From: Gordionus sp. m RMFG-2023
Taxonomy: Eukaryota; Nematomorpha; Gordioida; Chordodea; Parachordodidae
DNA length: 64,000 bases
Direction: 5' to 3'
Assembly (NCBI RefSeq): GCF_954871325.1
Contig: NC_088779.1
Location: 1,924,846-1,988,845, forward strand
Below the pieces are notes generated by a model that was given only the letters and a program-made list of their open reading frames with translations, had not been told where the DNA came from and did no database searches. A program made the position numbers and the translations under genes. Shown in pieces: positions 50,972 through 63,113 of this stretch (position 1 is its first letter; each line of letters starts with the position of its first letter).

Positions 50972-51556
50972 ATGTCAAAGATTTCTCTACAGGATTTTGA
51001 AAAATATCGTTGTAATCATGAATCATCGAAGGAATGGAAGCTAAGAAAAAGATTTCTAATTGCATTTTACAATAAATATGAAGAACCACGTTTGATATGT
51101 TTATCGAAAGTATATTCCAACATAAAATTTTTGGAATGCCAGTACATAAATATAATTTTAAGAAGTATATAACCAAAATATCAGATACTCAAAGGCAATT
51201 ATGGAGGAGGTAGATATGTTGGAGGAAATACTAGAAAAAAATTATAAACAGCAATTGTCACACAATACGTTTAAAGGTAATCTTCATATTTATAATTATT
51301 ATTTGTCTTCTAAAAATCTAATATTTACGTTTTCCAATTAATAAAAGGTGGAAGTCAAAAGCCAAAGAAAAAGAAGCCGACAAAATCTTTGACAAATGAT
51401 AATTCCAGTGAGGTTATGCAAACAAAATCCTCAAGTGTTTCTAAGTCTTCTTCTATAATATCATCTTCATCAACTTCTCTTGCATCCAAAAATTCTAAAC
51501 CATCACCCTCATCATCTACACAATCTTACCCTAAGTCCTCCAATACTTCTTCATAA
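50972..51556 (+). CDS. XTBD (XRN2-binding) domain protein, CDKN2AIPNL/PAXT-1-like, 3 exons
   Basis: Exons are 50972-51141, 51185-51276 and 51348-51556; spliced length is 156 codons plus TAA. Residues 1-75 form an XTBD domain: FEKYRCNHESSKEWKLRKRF, LSKVYSNIKFLECQY and, across the first intron, SKAIMEEVDMLEEIL. Family hallmarks visible are the ExxxEWxLRxxF block, the LSxxYxNxxFLxCxY block and the closing helix. XTBD proteins bind and stabilise the nuclear exoribonuclease XRN2. The rest is a basic KPKKKKPTK patch, a possible nuclear signal, and a long Ser-rich disordered tail. The first intron is 43 nt, and without removing it the frame stops early. An acceptor lies just before the ATG, so a further 5' exon is possible. 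AATAAA follows about 90 bases after the stop. Confidence 0.88.
51142..51184 (+). other. 43-nt intron inside the XTBD domain
   Basis: GTACATAAAT...AAATATCAG. Removing it joins TGC-CA to A-TAC, giving LECQYSKAIMEEVDML, which matches the family; reading through gives an early stop. The next intron (51277-51347, GTAATC...AAAAG) is 71 nt. Confidence 0.82.
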
Positions 51557-51644
51557 TTTTGTAAAATGCTCAATTTAAATATTTATAAAATCTCAATTTT
51601 ATTGCCAACTTATAAAATGTGCAATGAATATTTACAGATTTAAT

Positions 51645-51650
51645 AATAAA
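51645..51650 (+). terminator. Poly(A) signal of the XTBD gene
   Basis: AATAAA in ACAGATTTAATAATAAATTT, downstream of the TAA at 51554-51556. The AT-rich context lowers its weight. Confidence 0.45.
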
Positions 51651-51945
51651 TTTTATAATTAACATTAACCTATAAAACATGATAAAATTATATATATATA
51701 TAATAATCATTAGCCTTTTAATACCAATCTACACTTTCTATTTTAAACAAATTTTTAATAACACACCATTACAGTATATTTTTAAAAGAAATTCAACTCC
51801 AAACATGTCATAAAATTTTATAAAACCATCATCTACGATATTATTTAAGATTTAATGTTTTTATTTCAAAGATGTTATTTACTATTAGCAAAATCACTCT
51901 TTTTTTATATTTTATAAAAGTGAACCTTAGTCGAAGTTTGTATTA

Positions 51946-52010
51946 TAGTGTTGTTAAATAGTCTGATTTGAGTCGTGATTGCTGGGCAAGTCAAATTTTA
52001 GCTCAACATT
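51946..52010 (+). mobile_element. Fragment of a TAGTGTTG-family MITE end
   Basis: TAGTGTTGTTAAATAGTCTG with GATTTGAGTCG resembles the left terminus; no matching right end was found. Confidence 0.45.
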
Positions 52011-52212
52011 CAAAATTAGAGTTTGTAACATAAAGAAAAACTGTTTCGGTTCTATTATAAATATTACTAAAAGAGTAGTTATGGTTCTGTTAAAGCAATG
52101 TAAAATTTAAACAATAAGAACCTTGAATCACAAAACATTTAAAAGATTTAGTGTCCCTTTGATTGATTTAAACAAAATTTAATGTGTCTCAGCCAGATGT
52201 TTTCCTAAAAAT

Positions 52213-52233
52213 GAAGTGCACAGTGTGCACTTC
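52213..52233. repeat. Perfect 9-bp dyad, GAAGTGCAC-AGT-GTGCACTTC
   Basis: A 21-base inverted repeat with a 3-base centre, just upstream of the hAT transposase relic. It could be a sub-terminal motif of that element or a chance hairpin. Confidence 0.6.
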
Positions 52234-52486
52234 TTAATCTTTTAATATTTTTTATAATCGAATAAACATAAAATATTTTATAAGCAAAATGGTATTGGTT
52301 GTATATTAATATATACATTTTTAATTCAAAAACTAACCCTTCCCTATTTTAATTGATTCACTTTAAAAAAAATATCCAATAGAAATATGGGAATATCATC
52401 ATATCCATTTTGACTGGTCGTCTACATGTTTAGATAAAAATGGGAAATAGTACAAATTATTTTTACAACCAGAGCAAGCATTAAAA

Positions 52487-54322
52487 ATGGTTAAGCACAT
52501 TGATGGACAAACCAAGATAGTATTGAAACTGCATACTTCATACTATCTTGCAAAATTAAATCGTCTATTTGAGAATTTTGAATCATTAATAGATTTACAA
52601 GAGCACAACAGCTATATTTTTCATTTTATATATTCTATCTTGTTAATAATTTATTGCCAAGGAAATGCCTAAAAAATTGTAAACAATATTACAATTTACT
52701 ATCGAAAATTGCTATTCTGGTAGATTAATCTACCACGTTGTCAAATTAAACTCTCCTTGGTTATCTACGTTCAAGCATCATTTATGTCCTTTATGAGGAT
52801 CTTATAGACCTATTGAACTGGAATCGAAAGGTGCAGAAGATATATTTAATACCTTACTGGATCTTCTTTAATTTCGCTGTATTTTCCGAAATTTTGCCAA
52901 AAGTTGTATTTCTTTTGTTATCGATGCCACCATTGTTATGACTGGAGAAAGTCTGTCTTAGCAAAGTGTCTCCGCGCATTACATCCAACGATCATACCCT
53001 GTTGTTTAAATCGCCATTTAGAATTAGCGGTGCCCGATGCATGAAAAAGTGTTACAAGGCGTTAATCATTTTAAAGCCTTTTATCGACACATAATATAGC
53101 AAGTCTAACAAAAAATGTCAGAATTTGGCATTCAGTTGCCGAGGATAGGAAATGTACTCGATGTAGGACGGGTGTTTATTAGTCTTGATACTGTTAAGAC
53201 AGCTGTGAATAACTACAAGGCCCTGTTGCAAAATTTAACGGGCTGTTCCACCCCGCTAAAAAGTGGTAAATTTTTAACCGATCTCATCTTGACGCATCAT
53301 TTTCTATTAAAATTATTGGATCTGTCTTTAAAGCTTCGGACAAGAACAATCAAATTACCTAACGTTGAAAAAATCAGTATAGCAAATAATTCGTGTTCTA
53401 AAATCGTTTAAGGATATGTCTGTAGAGGATCTAAATCTCTTTGTGATTTCTAAATGAATGTTTATGGTTATTTACATTTTGATCTTTTTTTTTATAATTA
53501 TATTATACATTAAAAGATCCCGAAATATTTATTAATTAAATTTATAGCCAATATAAAGTTAACCAACCTAATTTTTAAAATTGCTACTGTAAAATTACAG
53601 AAAGTGTAGATAAAATGATCGAATTCTCCAGGCGACGATTTCTAAAGGAGAACATATGAAATCACACGAAGCTAAAGGAAAACAGAACTCTGGTATCAAC
53701 GAAAATTCATTACTGCCTAAATAGGGAATATTGTGCAAAATAGGTAAATTGAGGCTAATTTCGATAATTATTTTGTAATATGATACTAAATTTAATTATA
53801 CAGTTTTTGCTACTCTATTTTATATATTTTAAAAAAAAGGTAAAGTTGCTGGCAGAGCAGATCTAGAGTTGCTAAACGGCTCGATTTGGCAATTATGTAA
53901 GCCTGGATTCCGTTACTAGGTTGTTAAATCTTTCTGGAATATATAAGCAAAATCTTCAGGGCTTGTATAATACTTATTTGGCTAAAATCTTGGATCAGCT
54001 GTTTTCTAAAAAAATTGAGCCGTTTAAACAACACTATAGCAAACTCTCAGATTCGTTATGTGGAAGAGGGAATTAATCGAATTTGTTTCTTGACAATGAT
54101 AAATGGGATGAGTGCAATATATCGCTGAATAAATGGCCCCGTGATTTGAAGAAAGAATTTCAAAAATTGAAATTAACACAAATTCCTTGCAGTGCTGGTA
54201 GATGAGAGCGCGGCTTTCACCTTATGAATTGTGATTATGACGGATTCGCAAGCAAGTATTATTTCCAGTTTAAAGGATGGATAAACTTTGACGGCCTCAG
54301 TCAGTGTAATTCTTCTCTATAA
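52487..54322 (+). pseudogene. Decayed hAT transposase, KIAA1586-like, split by a MITE
   Basis: Ordered fragments match the KIAA1586/hAT transposase layout as I know it. 52487-52672 includes HTSYYLAKLNRLFENFESLI and DLQEHNS. About 52810-52870 reads IELESKGAEDIFNTLLDLL. About 53010-53040 reads LNRHLELAVPDA. 53115-53411 has SEFGIQLPRIGNVLDVGR, DTVKTAVNNYKALLQN and LDLSLKLRTRTIKLP. After a MITE at 53864-54036 come KWPRDLKKEFQKLKLTQIP (about 54130-54190) and ERGFHLMN (from 54206), the ERGF block of the C-terminal dimerisation domain. Several stops and frame changes separate the pieces, so it is dead. hAT transposases cut and paste elements with 8-bp duplications, like the MITEs here, but no ends linking it to a given MITE family were found. 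Confidence 0.8.
53864..54036 (+). mobile_element. hAT-type MITE, TAGTGTTG family (copy 10), inside the transposase relic
   Basis: Starts TAGAGTTGCTAAACGGCTCG and ends GAGCCGTTTAAACAACACTA. Flanks AGCAGATC and AGCAAACT match at 5 of 8 if one extra base is allowed on the right. The inner part GCAAAATCTTCAGG fits the family. Confidence 0.75.
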
Positions 54323-55075
54323 CATTAGAAAGTGGCTAACAAGTTACGGTCAACAAACAATGGCCAATCGAGTTGAGTTAATATTTTTTTTTTTAAAATA
54401 GATAAAGATTCGCTATGGCGAATATAGGGCTTTATTTTCACCCTTTTTTAAAAATATTCTAATTCTATAACGATTTATGAATTATATTACATCTTAATAT
54501 AAATTAGGCCATTTTTTTTAAAAATCCAATTTACATATCTTTTTGCAATATATTTCAATTTTTATACAACTACTTCCTAGCTATTTGATATTTATAAAAT
54601 AAAATGTATTTTATACGAAATGTTTCAATATAAACTATTTAAAAAAAAAAGAATAAGTTGGCCTCTAATTGTTTTTGACCCGTTTCAGCCGCCCTTTATT
54701 TATTTTTTTAAGAGTAATAGCATGACCCCGCCGAAAATTTTATAACTACAACTTGGATTGATGTGATGCTCTTCGACATTTTCACCTGATATATTGACAT
54801 GACATCATTAATCTCGACTCCAATTTATTGAAAAATTATTTTTAAAAAAAAATCCATTTACCCCGAATAAATAAATAATCGACACTCTAATTATACAAAA
54901 TTTTATATAAATTTTGTCCTTAAATTTTATTTACCTTAATAATCTTAATTATCAGATGTGTTCTAATGCTTATGGTTATATTCCCGGTCTTAGACGCTTA
55001 TGAAGTCTGTTAGGATTCCTGCAATTATTTTGCAAAGTAGTATTATCTATTATAAGGTAACTTTATTTTGACAAT

Positions 55076-55280
55076 TAGTAATGTTGAACGTCTCTTTTTA
55101 AGCCGGTTTTTAAAAACGGCTATCTCAATTTTTTTTTTATTAGGAATAATATTATGCAAGCCTTAGGATTTTTCTCATTAGGTGGCACAAAGGTTTGAAT
55201 ATCCATTAAAGAAATCTCAAGGTTTAGACAATATTTTTCTGGCTAAAAATCGGCTCAAACCGAACCATTTAACAACACTA
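55076..55280 (-). mobile_element. hAT-type MITE, TAGTGTTG family (copy 11)
   Basis: The left end is worn (TAGTAATGTTGAACG); the right is CCATTTAACAACACTA. The body in reverse orientation includes TTTCTCATTAGGTGGCACAA. Decayed family sequence without ends follows at about 55405-55530. Confidence 0.78.
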
Positions 55281-56996
55281 CTGACAGACAATAATGTAAG
55301 AGGCGATATTAATAAAACCTAAAAATTATCGGCTTGAAACTGGTAACAATAATTTTAAAAATATATATATACATTAAGTTTAATATAATATTATAACCCA
55401 AAATAACATGTAAGCCTAAAGATTTTGCTCATAGCTAACAAAAATGCTTGGACATCTCATTTGCCAAATTTCGATGCTTAAATAATATTATTTTAGAATC
55501 ACAAATCGGGAATTTTTAACACTGTTTTAGAGTCGGCATAATGTAATGATTACAATATATGTTACCATTTGTTACTTATCTTCTGTATAGGAATTATCAA
55601 AATATGAGCATGAAATTTTTGATGCTGGTGTAAAAATTTGATTTCATTAGGTCAAAAAATAAATCATATAAAGGTGTTTCGCAATATTTAATTTTTAAAA
55701 AAAATCAAATTCTAAGGAAATAAATTTAGATATTTATTGAGCTTATTTGATAAAACCAAAAACGTATGTAAAACCGTTAACACTTTCGAATGTTAGGTCG
55801 CCTTTATGTTCAATGCAAAATAATGCCCCAAAGATAATTATATAAATAAAATTAATTAATTATACATCCTAAAAAATTGCAATATTTTTATTTTTGATAT
55901 TCTTGATAAATGTAATCAATCATCATGATGCTCAAAATGATAATGATTGTAGTTTAAAATTAAATACATACGTAAATGATTCAAACTGAATATATTACTA
56001 TTTTGTGTTACGCTTAGAAGATATATCTGGAATTAAAGTGGCTCTATCTACGCTTAAATTTACTAATCGCGATACTTTCACGGGCTCTCATCAATCCTAA
56101 TAAATAAGTATCTTAAATATTGGTGATCAATTCTATCAAAAATTTGGCGGATAAAATATAATGTTTAATTCATTATCGACATAATAAGAAGTGTTCATTA
56201 GGTAAGTAATTAATCTATATAATCAAAGTGTCTTTTACTAATATTCAATCTAATGGATAGGTGAATCTAAAATAATTGTCTGGCGAAATAAGCAGAACTG
56301 GCTTTTAAATATTTTTATAACATAATAATGCATATTTAATCGATATATGTCAATTTTTGGTTATTTTAACCTTTAGATTAAGCCACCCTTTAACTTGGAG
56401 CAGTGGCATGACCACAAAGGGGGTTGAGTGTTTGGAGGTTGGAACCCTCTCCTCAGGCTAAAATCCAAGAAATATACAAGTAAAGGGTTCAAAAATTACT
56501 TTATATTCAAATAAATACCTTAACAAAATTTTAAATATTAATTTGGTTTAATATGATTCTGAACTTTAAAATTATCGGTTATAAAAATATATTAAATTAA
56601 TATAGAATTCATATCTATTATTCAAGTATTTGATAAAAAATCTTCTAAATTATGATTAGATATTGTCGATAGATGTTCTAATATATTTGTTATCTTATCA
56701 AAGATATGGTTCTATAATAATGATATAAATACAATCGTAATGCTATATATGGTTTATATTTTGGTTATCTTCCATACATACTCTCTTCCCTCCTTATTAA
56801 ACAATTTATTAATAATCAGCCTAAATTCTCGTAATAATAACCTGCTGGTAGGCATGCAATATGTAGAAGATTGTTTCGTCGGATACGGGTTTTATTTATA
56901 TACCTCAGAAAAACATTTTTTTTGTTGACTCTTCTCAAAAATTGATTTTATTCATAATCTCTTATCACAAAATTTATGAGTTGATAGTCTTAGACC

Positions 56997-57180
56997 TAGT
57001 TTTGTTACCGATTAAGATTTTACCTAAAATAATATTATGAAAGCGTAGAGGCAAATAGATGTCCAAGCATTTCTGCCAGCTAATGAGCTAGATCTGTAGT
57101 CTTATAATTTTATTTCGGTTATATTCTTAATCGGGTCATTTTTTTGAAATCGACCCGAGTCGGGCTACTTAACAATACTA
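56997..57180. mobile_element. hAT-type MITE related to the TAGTGTTG family (copy 12, diverged)
   Basis: Ends TAGTTTTGTTACC and ...GGCTACTTAACAATACTA with a perfect 8-bp duplication CTTAGACC. The body is diverged (GACCCGAGTCGGGC near the right end). Confidence 0.85.
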
Positions 57181-59700
57181 CTTAGACCTGATGGCCTCCT
57201 CACAACTATCCCACGAACTTGGGAGAAATCTATCATCTTTATTATACTTGTTATTATAAACTTATCTAAAAATATTACTATTAACACATTTATCCTGTCA
57301 AAATATATTTACACCAACAGCCATTTATAAAAACAGATTCCAGCCGAGCTTAAAGAATATTATTATTAAGGTAAAACATACAAATAGAAATTTTGAAATA
57401 TAATTACTACCCCTATTTTGGCGATTAACCCCTCCCTCGTCCCATTTTAAATATCCAAATTAGTTGTACCATTTAAAAAAAAAATACTGCTAGTAATAAC
57501 GTTATCTAACTTCGATAAATAGATGTGTTTAATGATAATGTAATTTCCTAAGGTAGATGTTACAATCAAGCTAAATGTTTCTCATTGGTTAAGCACTTCC
57601 TCAAATATATTCATAGTTCTAGACTCATCTTTAAGAATGATTACTACTTCCTATCTTATTACCAAACTGGTATAAGACTTATAAAATCACATATTTTGGA
57701 GAAATATACGATTCTATTAATTCTTCGAATGTGTTAAGAAGAAACATAAGTGAAACAAATGATGCTCTTGTTACGTTTCAATTATCTAATCTTTGAGATA
57801 TTATGCAACAATCGTATTTCAGAAATCTTAAAAACTAAATTAAATAATCAAATATAATGTATATTCAAAAGTGATAAATAAATTTGTTGTTTTTAAATAT
57901 TGGCAAATGCGAACGATGATGATATCTACTATTACCTTCGCAATTTTCAAATGAATATTGAATTTCTTATTTAACATAAATAGATATAATCATTGGATAA
58001 GTAATTAATTTATATATTTTAATTGTTTACTAATATTTTTATATGGTGTAATTCAAATGAATACCATATTCATATTATATAGCATAAATATTTATATATT
58101 TTTGATTTAACACAAGAGGTTTAACCCAATATTTGGATAGTTTAACCGATATTTGAATCCCGTTTTTTTAACTTATAGATTGAATTTTTTCCCTTAGTTC
58201 AACATAGAAGATTTGACCAATTTTCTTTGAGTTTTTCGGCTAAGCTGATACCAACTTCTTAGTTGAGTTCCTCTCTAGATTTAAGCTCTACAAACTTTGG
58301 CAACAAATTTAAGTATTTTTATAAAGTTAAACATAGATTATGAAACTATTTATTTATTTAAAGTTTAACATATAAATTGTAGCCCATGTTTTTAAATATA
58401 ATATCTAGGATATTGGCGTTTCTTTTATTTTTTTTTCACCTTTAGATGGAATCATTTTTTTTAAATGGGATGTTGGAGTCCTCATTTATAAATTTTTCTT
58501 GGTATAACCCTATGTTTGATTTTCATCTATTAGGATAAAGTCCAATTTAGATTCAATTATTAGTTTAAGCTGATATATTTTAGCGTAATATAGAGTGTGT
58601 ATATTATTTTAAAAAAAAATATAGTATGATAATTGAAGCTAATTTTTATCAATTGTAACTTCGATGTTTTTCCCATTCAAGTTCATTTGCTTCCAGCAGG
58701 GTTGTGAATCCTGAATTTGGGTTCAAAAAAATTATAAATGCAACTTTTTTTTTCAAGTGTTATAGTGACTCGGCGGAAGATCAGTTTTAAAATGTCATAA
58801 TAAGGGTTGAGTAATATTTTCAATGATTTACTTTATCTCGATACTTTACCTAATGTTTGGTAGGCTTAACCTTTAGGTTGAAATTCATTTTAAATTCGCA
58901 ATAAAATATGCTAATTTTAGTTTAACATTTATAAATTATAACTTGAAATCATTATGTTTGAGATACTTCTTTTTATAGAGTTCCCTGTTTAATTTTATTT
59001 TCGCCCCTAATAAATTATTTTGCTATTAACATAGTTTTTGGATTTTGTAATTTATTATACACGAATTACTTTATCTATAACAATGTTACTTCACAAATGT
59101 ATCGATGGTTTTTTATATTATAAAATGACCCAAACCATAAGGTTCAAGATACTTTTCAAACTATCCTTATCGTTATTAAGAGGAAGGGTTGTTGGAATTA
59201 AAGTGCAAGCATAGTTATAATTGTATTTTTTAGGTGCCAAATAAATGGATACTAATATCCTTCTAATCATAATATCTACTTCTAATCTTTCTCTTTTCAT
59301 ATCTTTGTTCCCCTAAAATCCAACTCCCACCTTCGCGCGGTTGGGAGCGAACAGCAATGCTGACTAATGGGAGCTTTGGTGATCGGGAAGTTCACAAATT
59401 ACTTAAAATAATGTTTGTTGAAACTACCGATGCAGCTGTTATCAACTCCAATCCTTCCACTTGGCTGAATCTATTTTTACCAACTACAAACAATCTACTT
59501 CTACCAATAAAATGGCTTTAAAAGAGTACTGTCCAAAATTCAAGTAATCGTTTTATTAGACTAGCAAACAAATATCTCCCTTTAGGAAACCAACTAGCGG
59601 ACGCTTTAGGAATATAAACCACAGACAACATTCTTCGTTCACCTATATTTTTTATATGATCTCCGATTTCTCTGATATTTCTAGAAATGTCATAATCCAT
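57181..59700. other. Gene-free block
   Basis: AT-rich with no recognised gene or element. Near 59330-59350 there is a short GC-richer patch (CACCTTCGCGCGGTTGGGAG) of unknown origin. Confidence 0.4.
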
Positions 59701-59850
59701 TCCGCTTAAAAATGATCCCAGTTATAGCTTCGTTGATAGCTACCGCTACACAAGCCATTAAAATTGACCCAAAAATTAGCTTTCTATTAAATTCCATTCG
59801 CACAAAGCAGGCATCAATTCTTCTGATTCATGGCACAATGTTTACAGATA
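59518..59850 (-). CDS. Unrecognised open stretches, possible exon or relic
   Basis: The minus strand reads RRIDACFVRMEFNRKLIFGS followed by a hydrophobic ILMACVAVAINEAITGIIF (about 59815-59705). In a second frame it reads SRNIREIGDHIKNIGERRML and ASASWFPKGRYLF down to 59521. The first piece could hold one membrane segment. No family is recognised and there is no clear start. It lies just past the truncated retroelement, so it may be unrelated host or transposon sequence. Confidence 0.2.
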
Positions 59851-60311
59851 TAAATCCCTATCGATGTGCTAATTTCTCTCCCCTACAAAACGTAGTACTC
59901 TATCTATGTGTAAGGTAGGTAAAAAGGAGCAATTACTCAGTCTATTTGGAATATATTTTAATCATCCACGCAAACGCCAACCTAGTTTTTCAAGACACCA
60001 TACTAGTTTTTAGTTTTTAAGACACCATAGCATTTATTGACATGGCAAGCATATGGGGATTAGTGATAAATTCTCAATCATATGGAAACGATTGCATACC
60101 TGGGAATTGATTATAATATCACCGAAAAGACGTCTATTGAAGATAGGGAGCATAAAGTGAGTCTTCCTTACAAAGTATGATCGTCACAGAAGATATCGCC
60201 CTATAGATATAAGGTATTCATAACCACTATATTTACTCTATAACCGTACTATTGAGTTTTTTCTCCATATTATAATATCATGTTACATCCAGAGGAAATA
60301 CCACCCATTGA

Positions 60312-61860
60312 TTACCTGACCCTGGTTATAGTCGAGTCAATCTTATCGATAATTCCTGCAGCCACTAATCGGTCTAATTCCATTTCAATTGCTTTGCGAA
60401 GTGAAATTGGTACCCTACGGGCTGACGATCTTGGTACAGCGGTATCCTTTAAATGTATTTGCACTGCAAAATCACGTACATGCCCCATCTTATCATCAAA
60501 AACTTCTTGATGTTTATTAATCAAATCTCGAATTCTAGAATCGAGTGTTATGCAACATTTTTCTTTTTCAATATTGTTGACCATATTGCGTACTTGTTTA
60601 ATCATAACCTGACGAGGCATTTCTAAATTGAATGCTATAATCCATGGAACTCCGAAAAGAGGAAACCCCAGTTGTATTCATTATTACCACTGATAGAGTC
60701 CTTGTCTGTGATCCAATCCTAACATTGACTTGGGTCTCGCCCAACGTCTAACGGATGATCACCATATGCAGTCAATAGACTGGTTGGCCTAATTTTTGGT
60801 CGTCCAATACTTGTCCATATATCAATTCCTATCAATGACGCTTGTGCACCAGTGTCAAAATCAAATTCAACATCTAACCCATTTATCTCTGCACTTAGTT
60901 TTGCTCGATTCTCTCGATTTTGTTGAATCTTCCAAATATTATGAATAGAATCACTTGATGATACTCTTATATAAAAATTCTTTGATATACAGCAAACTGC
61001 AAAATGACCAATTTTTTTACATTTATTACATGCCGCATTTCTAGCTGGAGATCTCACTTCTCGGTTATGAATAAAACCACATTTATAACATTTAAGTTTA
61101 TTATAATCCTTATCATTATTATATTTGTATTTATTATTCTCTTTATCAAATGTATTAATTATATTGCCTTTATCAAATATAGTCGTCGTTTTAATTGGAT
61201 GTTTATAATTATTATCATTATCATTTCTTTTGTTATTATCATTTATCTTATTAACAACAGGCATATTTTTATTTGCCATTTCTTTATCTGCTCGCTCAGA
61301 AGCTAATGCCAGATCAAGAATAAATTGGAAAGTCAGTACATTATTATCTCTATCAAGGCCGTCGGGATATAGAGCTCTAAAATCTCTTTCTAATCTCGGT
61401 ATTTCCATGCCAACCATAAACTGATCACGTAAACGCTCGTCAATATCATTTAGATAATGACAACGCTTGTCAATTGTTCTAATTTTATCTGCAAATTCAG
61501 TTATGGTTTCAGTTGTTCTCCGTAATCTAACGAAATCGACGTCGGTTTAAATAATTTAAAACATATTGACTTAATTTCCTTAAAAGATAAAGTTTCGATC
61601 GAATCAGGATAACAAAAACGGTCCACCAACTCAATATTCTTATTGCCAAAAAATGTTAAAAATATATCTTATATTGACATTCAGATGGGCTTACATTTTT
61701 TGACCGAAAACTGGCTTCCCATTGAGAAAAGTATCTTGAAATTGATGTATCAAGGTCGAATCTATCAAATTCAATCGTAGATAAATCTACCAATTTTTTT
61801 GAATCTCCATTTAAGGAATTATTTTCTCCATTTATCGTAGCCATTTGTAGCAGTGGCATC
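60312..61860 (-). mobile_element. Fossil Ty3/gypsy-type LTR retroelement fragment (gag, protease, start of RT)
   Basis: In minus-strand order there is a gag-like part (about 61.86-61.4 kb), two CCHC-type zinc knuckles (about 61.1-60.98 kb), an aspartic protease core around DTGAQASLIG (about 60.86 kb), and the beginning of a reverse transcriptase domain with ELDRLVAAGIIDK (about 60.4-60.33 kb). This order and the RT entry motif fit Ty3/gypsy. It is broken in several places; the rest of pol is not seen and no LTR pair was found. Without LTRs the age cannot be estimated, but the decay suggests it is not recent. Confidence 0.85.
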
Positions 61861-61905
61861 GCAAGGGGGGAGGGGCGCAGGGGCTCGAGCCCCCTGAAAA
61901 ATTTG
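61855..61905. mobile_element. Possible end of a CAGTGGC-type transposon abutting the retroelement
   Basis: AGCAGTGGCATCGCAAGGGG and GGGCTCGAGCCCCCTG resemble the common CAGTGGCG... ends with G-rich palindromic sub-termini seen in many animal MITEs. A similar AGCAGTGGCATGACCACAAA lies at 56398. The other end was not found. Confidence 0.35.
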
Positions 61906-62411
61906 AATAGCCCCTTGAAGAAAAAAAAAATTTTTTAAATGGAATCTTAACCCCCTTGAACTAAAAATAAATATTTTTGATTGCCCTATGAAAGATTTCT
62001 TTTATAATTCTATTAAGTAAAATAGATTTAATTTTATTATTTAAAAATTAATAAGACTATCTAAATATTTATTAAATGAATACTATTTTAAATATTAGAT
62101 TAAATTAATACATATAAATTATATTTTCACTTATGTCAGCTAGCAATCAAATTTTGTGTTAAAAATAGAATATCAATATCACTCATTAAATATTAATTTA
62201 GCAAACATTTAAAGCTTAATTGACTATTATTATTTATTATTTTATAACCCTAATTAAATAAATATAATCATTTATTAATTGAAAACTAAAAAATTTAATA
62301 TTGTAATTAGCAGAGTTCAAAATGACTAATCAACTGTATATTTATTTTTAAAATTTATTATCTACCTATTCCTAAAAATATTTTCAAGGTCCAAATAACT
62401 ATAATAAAAAA

Positions 62412-62600
62412 CAGAGACCTGCAGGCCCGGCTCTAAACTCGGCTCGGCCCTAAGCCCGGCCATGCCGTATTTTAAATTTTTTAAATATACCCGGGCCGTG
62501 CCTAAAAAAATTTTTTTTAAACATATCCGGGCAAGGCCTAAAAAATTTATATTTTAAATATATCCGGGCCGGGCCTAAGATTGTTAAACCCGGGCCGGGC
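62412..62600. mobile_element. GC-rich hAT-like end, CAGAGACCTGCAGGCCCGG
   Basis: Closely similar to the left end of the 35.1-kb element (CAGAAACCTGTAGGCCCGGC), with degenerate units holding CCGGGCCGGGCC spaced by A/T tracts. Only one end is visible. Confidence 0.6.
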
Positions 62601-62748
62601 CTTAATATTTTTTATAAAAATTTTTACATTATGAGTTAATGGTTATAAGATTATATTATATTATAGTTATGATTAATATAATATTGGGGGATGGTCAACA
62701 CTACCTAACACCCACAGATCGATCTAATTATTAATTTCCTGCAAATTT

Positions 62749-62937
62749 ATTCAAAGTATTAATATATTTTTTTATAATTCATATCTAAATTTTTATAACA
62801 TATTTTACCAAAACAATCAAATAAAGGAATATCTTAAATAAGCCCCAATATTCAAGTATTATTAATATATTTTTTTATAATTCATATCTAAATTTTTAGA
62901 ATATATTTTACCAAAACAATCAAATAAAGGAATATCA
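62749..62937. repeat. Tandem duplication of about 100 bp
   Basis: The block from TATTAATATATTTTTTTATA to ATCAAATAAAGGAATATC is present twice with few differences. Confidence 0.85.
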
Positions 62938-63113
62938 CTTCTTGAAGTTTGTAATACCTTTCAAAGCGAAAAAGGAGAAATAAAATTGATTTTACTTAAT
63001 GTAAAGCATTTTTTAATTGAAAAATTTGTTTTACACAAGTATCATTTTATTTCTCATTTTCTCTGTCCCAAATTCAAGCAATTACGTATGTAGTCAGGGA
63101 CAGGTCGCAAGAT

